Source: Hydractinia symbiolongicarpus
Lineage: Eukaryota; Cnidaria; Hydrozoa; Anthoathecata; Hydractiniidae
Direction: 5' to 3'
DNA length: 64,000 bases
Assembly: GCF_029227915.1 (NCBI RefSeq)
Contig: NC_079888.1
Coordinates: forward strand, 21,680,001-21,744,000
Under the pieces are notes generated by a model that saw nothing but the letters and a program-made list of their open reading frames with translations, ran no database searches and was not told the DNA's origin. The position numbers were made by a program, and so were the translations under genes. This document shows positions 14,713 to 22,589 of the stretch, in pieces; within the stretch, counting starts at the first letter, position 1; each line of letters opens with the position of its first letter.

Positions 14713-15833
14713 ATTGGCTTTCTAACGGTGTCAGTCCGTTTGAGTTACGACGGTTGGGTCACATATTCGTACCAACATGTATTTAGCGATATTTTTCTGA
14801 TATTACTAGGTTGCATCTCTTTTAACTATGAAACGATTGACTGTGGGACTTAATTAAGCCAACTTTGGACTGTCACCTGAGAAATGCGATAAATGATATA
14901 ATTGGACTCCAAGAAAAAACATTCTTCTTAATTTGACATGATTGCCGAAACTCAGCGATTACACTGGACTCTGTGGCAGCGCTTCATTTTAGAATTATGA
15001 TAAAAAAGTCATTTTTTTATTGTGGGACCAATCCTAGACATTATCGCGCGCTGAGGAAATAGCGAAAGTTTCAAAAACTACATTTCATTGACTTTCTAAC
15101 GGTGTCAGTCCGTTTGAGTTTCAACGGTTGTGTCACATATTCGTACCAACATGTATATAGCGATATTTATTTGATATTACTAGGTTGCATCGCTTTTAAC
15201 AATGAAATGTTTACTGTGGGACTTAATTTAATTAACTTTGGGCTGTGACCTGATAAATGTGAAAAATCAGACATTTGGACTCCAAGAAATAACATTCTTC
15301 TTAATTTGACGTGATTGCCGGATCTCAGCAATTACACTGGCCGCTGTGGTAGCGTTTCATTTAAGAGTTTAGATAAATAAGTCATTCTTTACTGCGGGAC
15401 CAATCTTATCCGTTATTCCGCGCTGAAGAAATAGCGACAGTTTCAAAAACTAAATTTCATTGAATTTCTAACGGTGTCAGTCCGTTTCAGTTACAACGGT
15501 TTGGTCACATAATCGTACGAACATGTATTTAGCGATATTTTTCTGATATTACTAGGTTGCATCGCTTTTAACTATGAAACGATTGACTGTGGGACTTAAT
15601 TGAACTAACTTTGGACTCTGACCTGATAAATGTGATAAATGAGGTAATTGGACACCAAGAAATAACATTCTTCTTAATTTGACATGATTGCCGAAACTCA
15701 GCGATTACACTGGGCTCTGTGGTAGCGCTTCATTTAAGAATTAAGTTAAAAAAAGTGATTTTTTTATTGTGGTAACAATCCTAGACGTTATCGCGCGCTG
15801 AGGAAATAGCGACAGTTTCAAAAACTACACATC
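14713..15833 (+). repeat. Divergent satellite B monomers
   Basis: Three successive monomers (starting 14713, 15087 and 15459) carry many private substitutions not seen in the rest of the array, for example gatataattgg, ggttgtgtcac, gtatatagcgatatttatttg, gggctgtgacc and cattgaatttc. The monomers on both sides return to the common subtypes. The stretch looks like an older patch not reached by recent homogenisation, near the right end of the B array. Confidence 0.7.
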
Positions 15834-16530
15834 ATTGTGTTTCTAACGGTGTCAGTCCGTTTGAGTTACAACGGTTGGGTCACATATTCGTACCAACATG
15901 TGTTTAGCGATATTTTTCTGATATTACTTGGTTGCATCGCTTTTAACAATGAAACGATTGACTGTGGGACTAAATGGAGCTAACTTTGGACTGTGACCTG
16001 ATAAATGTGATAAATGAGACAATTGGACTCCAAGAAATAACATTCTTGTTAATTTGATGTGATTGCCGGAACTCAGCGATTACACTGGGCACTGTGGTAG
16101 CGCTTCATTTGAAAATTAAGCTAAAAAAAGTCATTTTTTTACTGTGGGACCTATCCTAGCCGTTAGCGCGCGTTGAAGAAAAAGCGACAGTTTCAAAAAC
16201 TACATTTCATTGACTTTCTAACAGTGTCAGTCCCTTTGAGTTACAACGGTTGGGTCACATATTCGTACCAACTTGTATTTAGCGATATTGTTCTGATATT
16301 ACTAGGTTGCATCGCTTTTAACTATGAAACGATTGACTGTGGGACTTAATTGAGCTAACTTTGGACTGTCACCTGATAAATGTGATAAATCAGACAATTG
16401 GACTCTAAGAAATAACATTCTTCTAAATTTGACGTGATTGCCGGAACTCAGCGTTTACACTGGGCACTGTGATAGCGCTTCATTTAAAAATTGAGCTAAA
16501 AAAAGTCATTTTTTTACTGTGGGACCTATC

Positions 16531-16545
16531 TTTTCTTTTCTTTTC
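16531..16545 (-). repeat. 3' tail microsatellite (AAAAG)3 of the retrotransposon
   Basis: On the minus strand the element ends in three copies of a five-base unit (GAAAA/AAAAG) and then B satellite sequence. Simple-repeat 3' ends, in place of a long poly(A), are common among CR1, L2 and RTE-type elements and mark the end made during target-primed reverse transcription. Confidence 0.8.
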
Positions 16546-16698
16546 AATTTATTTAAAGTCGATTATTCACATATTTACAATAGTTTCCAAAAAAAAAGTA
16601 ATTAAGAAAACTAATCTAAATCGACTAAATTTTTTTTATGTTTACAATTAAATAAAATCATTTTTTTTATATATATAAACAATAATAACAACAAAGTT
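16546..16698 (-). other. 3' UTR of the retrotransposon
   Basis: About 150 bp of AT-rich sequence between the ORF2 stop and the terminal microsatellite, with several A or T runs and a short alternating TA stretch. An AATAAA on the minus strand (16548-16553 on the plus strand) lies just before the tail and could act as a polyadenylation signal. No coding potential was seen. Confidence 0.75.
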
Positions 16699-19600
16699 CT
16701 ATAAAGGGACCTTACATTCATCACAGTTACATTTAGATCCGTCCCACATTTTAATCATGCTTTTAAAAACTTTAAGATTGTCACATCGTTTCAAATGTGA
16801 TGGTAGGTTATTCCAAATCTTTGGTTCCAGGGCTGATAAGCTATTTGTTCCAAAAGTCGCGGTCCTTTTGCTTGAGACTACCAAATTATTTGTATTTTGT
16901 TCTCTGACTGTCCTACCGTTATCATTTAAACAAAATATATCTTTCATAAAAAGAGGGCTGCTGTTATTTATAGTTTTAGAGATTTCTATACACAATGACC
17001 GTAAGCGATTTACATTCATGTGACTCTTGCTAGAATTTTTAAGTAAATTTTCGTATGTACTTACCGTATCATTATACAGAAATCTTAATGCTCGTTTTTG
17101 TATCATTTTGACTTTAGATAAAGATTTAGAAGAAGAAAAATGCCATATAAGGGAACAATAATTGAAATTTGCGTAGATAAAACTTTGAACTAAAATATAT
17201 TTTGCTTGAAAGGATAAGAAACTTCTAAATCGAAATAAGGCATTTAGTTGGGCTGATGCTTTGCGACACAAATCACTAACGTGTCTGTCAAAATTTAATT
17301 TATTGTCTATAGTCACACCTAGTAATTTCACGTTATTTTCACTTTCAATAGTTTTATTTCCTATATTAAATTTTAGACCTAAATTATCTGCCTTATTCTT
17401 TGTCAGAATAATCGAGTGAAACTTTTCAGGGTTTGCAATCATTTTATTCTCTTTTAACCAGGAGAGGGCAGTTTTAGCTTCGTTTTCTAAAGTATTTATC
17501 AAATTAGGAATAGAATTTGAGAAGTTGGATATTGTGTTATCATCAGCGTAATTATGTAGCTTATATTTTTCTATAAAAAGAAACAAATCATTTATAAATA
17601 TATTGAATATGATAGGTCCCAAAATAGAACCTTGTGGTACACCAGATAAGATAATTTGAAATAGACTATAGATCCCATTTATTCGAGTGGCTTGCTCTCT
17701 ATCAGTAAGATAAGATAGAATGAATTGAAGAGACTTATTGTCAAATCCATAAGCAGCTATTTTCGCAATTAGTAAGTCATGTGGTACACAGTCAAAAGCT
17801 TTTGAAAGATCCATCAAGATCGCACCCACCACATAATTCTTATCAAGTTTACTCTTCCATTCCTCTATTAAGCGAATTAGTACTTGTTGGGTACTATAGC
17901 ATTTCCTATAGGCGGAGAGAAAGGTCGACAATTTTGATTCCATATAAGCGGTTATTTGTTCTTTCATAACCCTTTCGTAAAATTTAGAAAAAAAATTTAA
18001 AACACTGACAGGCCTGTAGTTTGATATTTTAGTTTTATCTTTTCCTCCCTTATCCAGTGGCGTTACAGCAGCTCGCTTAGCTTTGCTTGGAAATTTGTTT
18101 AAAACTATGCTACTATTTATAGCATCTGTTAGTGGCGTTACTAGGTGCCTTTTTGCTAATTTTGTCAGCTTTGATAGTATTGTATCTTCACCTGTTGATA
18201 CTTTGGTGTTTAAATCATTAAACAGTTTTGAAATTGTATTTTCATCAACTTCTTGGAATGTGAAGTTCTCATTGTTGTTAGAATCATTGATTTCCTTTAT
18301 TTTAATAATACTTGGATGATTTTCAAAACTATCAACAATTTCTTCAATCATTTTTGACTTATCATTTACATTCTTATATTTTATAGGATTTGGTTTCATG
18401 CCACAAGAATTTTCTAAAATATTGATGTAGTAGTCGTTGAAAAATTTGGTTAGCTGTTTTTTATCAGTAACTAAACTTTCATTTTGAACGATCGCTATAT
18501 CTTCTTTCCTTATTCCACTTTTATTTGATATCAAGGGTTTAACAGTTTCCCAAAACGTTTTTTTGGAAATAAAACCTGATTCAGTTACCCTTTTGAAATG
18601 GTTTTTGATAGCCTTTTTGCGTAAATTTACACACTTGTTTCTCTGTTTCATGTACGTGATTTTGTTTTCAGAAGTAGGATTTTTATTGTATTTATTTTTG
18701 AACCTAGACCTTGTATATATTGCCTTTTTTAACTCTTTTGTCATAAATAGTGCCTCGTTTCCACGCAGAGTTTTTTGCTTCTGTGGGGCATGCTTTTCTA
18801 TGATAGATGTGAAAACATTGATGAGGTTTTCATAATTCAGTTCAGGATCTTTACTATTACAAATAAAATTTGCGTTCTCAACATCACGTAAAAAGTTGGC
18901 TTCATTTAAATTTTTGTAACTTCTGTAAATAATTTTCTTGGATGCTAAGCGTGCTAAATGAGATTTTAAAAATGTTGTTACCATTTGATGATGATCACTT
19001 AATCCTGTTTCACATGTTAGTGTGTGTTGAAAACATCTGGGTCTATTTGTAAGAATGACATCTATAGCTGTTCCGTTAGGACTAGCAAAACAGGTTTTGT
19101 TTTTGACAAGATTCTCAAGACTAAAAATATCACAGAAGTTATTTAAGGTTTCGAAACCAGAATCGTTCGAGTTATGGCAATCGATATTTATATCACCCAT
19201 AATTATTATGTTTTCGACTTTAGATAGAGCTTTATTTAAAGCTATCTCTAATTCCTCAAAAAAGTTGTTTAGATTTGAATAATGAGGTGGTCTATAAATA
19301 CTGATAACTGTCCATTTTTTATTTCTTATCGTTAATTCTGAGCAAATGATTTCATTATTTGTTATACCCAAATCATTAACTTGTCTACAGGCTATTCCTT
19401 TCTTAATATATTCAATTAACCCTCCTCCATTTTTGTTCCTATCTTTTCTAGTTCTAATTTCATAGTTATCAATATAGAATTGTTCGTTTGGAAAACTCTC
19501 ATCTAGTTTGGTTTCAGCAAATACAAAATAACCAGGTGAAAATTTTGTCAGAATTTCTCTTGCATCAATTATTTTGTTTCTGAGACTATTAATGTTTAAA

Positions 19601-19791
19601 TAGCCTAAAAGAGGATTGGAAGGGTACTTAATTCGTAATTTATGTATTTCATCTAAAGAACTTTGGTGAGAATTATGTGTCGGATTTTGATCATTTCTAT
19701 ATTGACTCCCAACACATTCATCAGGAATATCAGATTTATTATCATCGCAAACTAGTCCAAGCCTATTGAATACCCCTGCTAATCTAAAAAA
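16699..19791 (-). CDS. ORF2: APE endonuclease and reverse transcriptase
   Basis: The protein nicks target DNA and reverse-transcribes the element RNA at the nick. The frame is open from 19791 (just after a TAA) to the TAG at 16699, about 1,030 codons. The N-terminal 140 codons before 19371 have no methionine but hold the start of the endonuclease: LNINSL, then AETKLDES with the catalytic Glu, then NGGGL. Numbering on from 19371, IYRPP is at about 25-29, MGDINID at 58-64, TAID at 101-104 and SDHH at 125-128. The RT follows with NYRPVSVL (451-458), MDLSKAFD (520-527), GVPQGSILGP (577-586) and NYADD (607-611). The C-terminus has a small CxCxxC cluster (881-886), not a full CCHC knuckle. No frameshift or stop was seen. 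The first in-frame AUG falls inside the endonuclease, so expression probably needs frameshifting from ORF1. Confidence 0.95.
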   Translation of the reverse strand, partial: FFRLAGVFNRLGLVCDDNKSDIPDECVGSQYRNDQNPTHNSHQSSLDEIHKLRIKYPSNPLLGYLNINSLRNKIIDAREILTKFSPGYFVFAETKLDESFPNEQFYIDNYEIRTRKDRNKNGGGLIEYIKKGIACRQVNDLGITNNEIICSELTIRNKKWTVISIYRPPHYSNLNNFFEELEIALNKALSKVENIIIMGDINIDCHNSNDSGFETLNNFCDIFSLENLVKNKTCFASPNGTAIDVILTNRPRCFQHTLTCETGLSDHHQMVTTFLKSHLARLASKKIIYRSYKNLNEANFLRDVENANFICNSKDPELNYENLINVFTSIIEKHAPQKQKTLRGNEALFMTKELKKAIYTRSRFKNKYNKNPTSENKITYMKQRNKCVNLRKKAIKNHFKRVTESGFISKKTFWETVKPLISNKSGIRKEDIAIVQNESLVTDKKQLTKFFNDYYINILENSCGMKPNPIKYKNVNDKSKMIEEIVDSFENHPSIIKIKEINDSNNNENFTFQEVDENTISKLFNDLNTKVSTGEDTILSKLTKLAKRHLVTPLTDAINSSIVLNKFPSKAKRAAVTPLDKGGKDKTKISNYRPVSVLNFFSKFYERVMKEQITAYMESKLSTFLSAYRKCYSTQQVLIRLIEEWKSKLDKNYVVGAILMDLSKAFDCVPHDLLIAKIAAYGFDNKSLQFILSYLTDREQATRINGIYSLFQIILSGVPQGSILGPIIFNIFINDLFLFIEKYKLHNYADDNTISNFSNSIPNLINTLENEAKTALSWLKENKMIANPEKFHSIILTKNKADNLGLKFNIGNKTIESENNVKLLGVTIDNKLNFDRHVSDLCRKASAQLNALFRFRSFLSFQAKYILVQSFIYANFNYCSLIWHFSSSKSLSKVKMIQKRALRFLYNDTVSTYENLLKNSSKSHMNVNRLRSLCIEISKTINNSSPLFMKDIFCLNDNGRTVREQNTNNLVVSSKRTATFGTNSLSALEPKIWNNLPSHLKRCDNLKVFKSMIKMWDGSKCNCDECKVPL

Positions 19792-21188
19792 TTATTTATA
19801 AAAGCTATAAAATTTCGTGCTAACATTGTCTTACCATTCTCTCGTAAATGTATGCCATCTTTCCATAGCTGTTCTTCTCTGATATTGTTGTGTCTGATGT
19901 AGCCATAACCGTGTAGATCGGATCCTTCTCTTAATAGTTTGTTAATACTGTTTATTCTATCAGAGTCGACACGTCTGCTCGTAACCAAGGCAGAGATAAA
20001 AACTTTTTCTACTCCGTTACGCACACATTTTTTTCCGATGTCCAGGATCTGTTCGGCAATTTTGTTATCTGACGCTGCATTTAGATGACTTGATAAAAGA
20101 TTGTTGATTCCTACATGGATAACGACAATATCAGGTTTTTCTTGTTCCAGTGTTGGTTGTACGTAATAATTTAAGTTTTCGACACTTGCTCCTGGGAATA
20201 TCTTAAATCTCACATTTCCATTTTTTATTTGCTCATTAAATTCTTTCACTCGAATACCTTTTGGTATACTATCGGTCATTATCCGTATCTTCTTAGAATG
20301 GTGGACATTTTGATGCTCAAGATTCGTAGCTAATTGATCTCTTTCGGGAAACGGATTGATAACAGGGTTGGGTCTTCGTCTGTGTGTTACATTATTTTTA
20401 AAGATATTTGACGAACGAATATGGTTGTTAACATCTACGTGGTGCGTATTTTGACTCTCCTTCGTAAAATTACAATCTTGATCACCCCAACTTTGTTGAT
20501 TAGAATCGTCATTAACTTCAACTCTTAGGTCGTTAAATCTGTTATGATGTAATTCTTCATTTCTATTAACTTTATTAATAGAAAACCTTGAGGGACCTTT
20601 GATTACGTTGTTCCATTGATTATGCTGTTTAATTGGTTCCACATGTTTACACGTTTCAACTGAATGATCACGTTGATTACTGTTTAAAATTTCGCTAACC
20701 AATTTTTTGTAATCCTTTATTTCTTCTTTAAGGAAATCCATTTCACTCCTCAGTTGTTTAATTAATATATTTGACGAGTTGTCCCCGATCTTGCTCAGTT
20801 TATACGAAATAAATTCTTTTAAATCGCAAACCTGTGTTGTCAAACTTTTAAATTTAATAAACTGGCAAAATTTTTTAACTTCTACCTCGTACAGATATCC
20901 ACTTTTATCTTCGATTAAATCGTCAACAACATCTTTCTTTTCCTCTGAAAAAGATTCGTCTGTGCTATTTTCTTTCTCCTCTTCTACTTGTTTCACAAAT
21001 AAATAACTTTCTGTACCATTTCTCTCCGTTTTGTTTAATATATTCTGTTGACATAAATCTTTTAGCGTTTGCTCAATAATTTCAGGACGCAAGTCTTTTG
21101 TGTTAGTTACTATGCTGTCATAGTCAGCTTTCTTTTTCCTTCTATGTATTTCTTTAACAGAATTTAAAACAATATTTTCAAACTCCAT
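19779..21188 (-). CDS. ORF1: coiled coil and SGNH-hydrolase-like protein
   Basis: A 469-residue protein upstream of ORF2, probably the RNA-binding or particle component of the element. Residues 1-65 are charged and helical-looking, 66-95 are strongly acidic, and 140-170 have a heptad-like pattern that suggests a coiled coil. Residues 180-295 are polar, rich in Asn, His and Arg. The C-terminal part (about 300-469) matches SGNH hydrolase blocks: TDSI with Ser307, FPGAS with Gly333, HVGINN with Asn362, and DGIH with Asp444 and His447. The usual GDS is TDS here. Such esterase-like ORF1 domains are known in CR1/L2-type elements; their substrate is unclear. The start is supported by an in-frame TGA two codons upstream. 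The stop TAG at 19779 lies inside the ORF2 frame. Confidence 0.9.
   Translation of the reverse strand: MEFENIVLNSVKEIHRRKKKADYDSIVTNTKDLRPEIIEQTLKDLCQQNILNKTERNGTESYLFVKQVEEEKENSTDESFSEEKKDVVDDLIEDKSGYLYEVEVKKFCQFIKFKSLTTQVCDLKEFISYKLSKIGDNSSNILIKQLRSEMDFLKEEIKDYKKLVSEILNSNQRDHSVETCKHVEPIKQHNQWNNVIKGPSRFSINKVNRNEELHHNRFNDLRVEVNDDSNQQSWGDQDCNFTKESQNTHHVDVNNHIRSSNIFKNNVTHRRRPNPVINPFPERDQLATNLEHQNVHHSKKIRIMTDSIPKGIRVKEFNEQIKNGNVRFKIFPGASVENLNYYVQPTLEQEKPDIVVIHVGINNLLSSHLNAASDNKIAEQILDIGKKCVRNGVEKVFISALVTSRRVDSDRINSINKLLREGSDLHGYGYIRHNNIREEQLWKDGIHLRENGKTMLARNFIAFINNFLD
19785..19791 (-). promoter_or_regulatory. Candidate -1 ribosomal frameshift site (U UUU UUA)
   Basis: Near the end of ORF1 the minus strand reads AAT TTT TTA GAT TAG in frame. 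The heptamer T TTT TTA has the exact X XXY YYZ phase of a -1 slippery site. Slipping back one base gives the next codon AGA at 19785-19783, which is the ORF2 frame. The site is two codons before the ORF1 stop and inside the 13-nt overlap. I saw no strong downstream stem-loop by eye, but a pseudoknot cannot be excluded. Slippage of polymerase on the T6 run would give the same fusion. Confidence 0.7.
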
Positions 21189-21263
21189 TTGTCAACAGTT
21201 AAACAACAAGTTTTACTAAGTTTTAAAAACACGTCCGCTCCGTCCGCTTATACGTTTATTTAT
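21189..21263 (-). other. 5' leader of the retrotransposon
   Basis: About 75 bp between the ORF1 start and recognisable satellite A. It includes a short direct repeat with CpGs (gtccgct twice, near 21233-21248 on the plus strand). The boundary with A is soft: ctgaat followed by ttaatc near 21264 can be read as an A monomer with about 10 bp deleted. A 75-bp leader is short for this kind of element, so the 5' end may be truncated or rearranged. Confidence 0.55.
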
Positions 21264-22589
21264 ACTGAATTAATCTACGGCAAACGAAAACCCGCCATTT
21301 CCCGTAAACCCCGGACTCGGCCCGTATAGTCAAAAGTATACAAAGAAAGTACCCAGGGAGTAAACTCATTTCCCGAACGATTTTTAAAATTATTTTTTCA
21401 CCACTAAAACGTATGAGACTTGTAGTTTTCAGAAATGTTTTCATTTTTGATGAGACGCTTAATGAATGTGGTTTAATCGGCGGCAAACGAAAACCCGCGA
21501 TTTTCCGTAAATCCCGGGCTTTGCCCGTATAGTCGAATGTATACAAAGAAAGTACCCTGTGAGTAAACTCATTTCCAAAACGATTTTTTATATTATCTTT
21601 TCACCACTAAAACGCATGAGACTTGTAGTTTTCAGAAATGTTTTCATTTTTGATGAGACGCTTAATGAATGTGGTTTAATCGGCGGCAAACGAAAACCCG
21701 CGATTTTCCGTAAATCCCGGGCTTGGCCCGTATAGTCGAATGTATACAAAGAAAGTACCCTGTGAGTAAACTCATTTCCAAAACGATTTTTTATATTATC
21801 TTTTCACCACTAAAACGCATGAGACTTGTAGTTTTTAAAAATGTTTTCATTTTTGATGAGACGCTGAATAAAAGAAGTTTAATCGATGGCAAACGAAAAC
21901 CCGCCATTTCCCGTAAACGCCGGACTCGGCCCGTATAGTCAAAAGTATACAAAGAAAGTACCCAGGGAGTAAACTCATTTCCCGAACGATTTTTTAAATT
22001 ATTATTTCACCACTAAAGCCCATGAGACTTGTAGTTTTTAAAAATGTTTTCATTTTTGATGAGACGCTGAATAAAGGAAGTTTAATCGTCGGTAAACGAA
22101 AACCCGCGATTTTCCGTAAATCCCGGACTCAGCCCGTATAGTCAAAAGTATGCAAAGAAAGTGCCCAGGAAGTAAACTCATTTCCCGAACGATTTTTTAA
22201 ATTATTTTTTCACCACCAAAACGCATGAGACTTGTAGTTTTCAAAATGTTTTCATTTTTGATAAGACGCTTAATGAAAGGGGTTTAATCGCCGGCAAACG
22301 AAAACCCTCGATTTCCCGTAAATCCCGGGCTTGGCCTGTATAGTCGAATGTATACAAAGAAAGTACCCTGTAAGTAAACTCATTTCCAGAACGATTTTTC
22401 AAATTATTTTTTCACCACTAAAACGCATAAGACTTGTAGTTTTCAAAATTGTTTTCATTTTTGATGAGACGCTGAATAAAAGAAGTTTAATCGCCGGCAA
22501 ACGAATACCCGCGATTTCCCGTAAATCCCTAGCTTGGCCCGTATAGTCAAAAGTATGCAAAGAAAGTGCCCAGGGAGTAAACTCATTTC
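21264..22589 (+). repeat. Satellite A monomers next to the retrotransposon
   Basis: About 6.5 monomers between the retrotransposon 5' end and the duplicated tract. They include close neighbours such as two copies of a segment with taatgaatgtggtttaatcg (near 21460 and 21665), about 203 bp apart. The first monomer is incomplete, starting in the middle of the unit, which fits a breakpoint at the element boundary. Confidence 0.85.

Larger units (their letters stand above)
3877..16530 (+). repeat. Satellite B array (about 372-376-bp monomer)
   Basis: About 34 head-to-tail monomers. The attgactttctaac segment starts at 3881, 4253, 4628, 5000, 5376, 5751, 6127, 6499, 6875, 7250 and so on, spacing 372-376 bp. 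Several subtypes alternate. One has ggatctcagcg with gataaataaatcatt and cgcgcgctgaagaaatag. Another has cttgttaatttgatgtg with cgcgcgttgaagaaaaag. A further subtype, reading catagactttc with gtttcagttacaacggtttgg, recurs at 8743, 11734 and 14338 (2,991 and 2,604 bp apart, 8 and 7 monomers), which shows higher-order structure. I see no resemblance to satellite A beyond short chance matches. The last monomer (from 16209) is cut at 16530 by the retrotransposon tail. The short frames inside are not convincing genes. Confidence 0.97.
16531..21263 (-). mobile_element. Non-LTR retrotransposon, CR1/L2-like
   Basis: Read on the minus strand, the element runs from a short 5' leader through ORF1, ORF2 and a 3' UTR to an (AAAAG)3 tail. 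ORF2 encodes an APE-type endonuclease followed by a reverse transcriptase with no RNase H or integrase seen. ORF1 ends in an SGNH-hydrolase-like domain, a combination known in the CR1/L2 groups; the clade name is an inference from domain content. Both frames are open throughout and the catalytic motifs are present, so the copy looks young. The 3' end is cleanly inserted in a B monomer at 16530/16531. The 5' end abuts satellite A, not B, and I find no target-site duplication. Whether the 5' end is complete cannot be told. Confidence 0.93.

Noticed and set aside
3877-16530. Common origin of satellites A and B
   Set aside because: The only shared stretch noticed is a short aaaactaca-type match plus general AT richness. 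The monomer lengths and the rest of the sequences differ.
16757-19282. Several plus-strand frames of 62-90 codons opposite ORF2
   Set aside because: They are shadows of the long minus-strand coding frame and have no recognisable domain.
19369-19371. Start of ORF2 at 19371
   Set aside because: The codon is TTG, not ATG, and the frame continues upstream for 140 codons that encode the first part of the endonuclease. It is not a real start.
19700-19780. Stem-loop or pseudoknot just after the slippery heptamer
   Set aside because: By eye only very short pairings were found (for example uauu/aaua with too small a loop). Without folding software I do not claim a structure.
16531-21263. LTR retrotransposon or retrovirus
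   Set aside because: No long terminal repeats, protease, RNase H or integrase motifs are present. The APE endonuclease and 3' microsatellite tail fit a non-LTR element.
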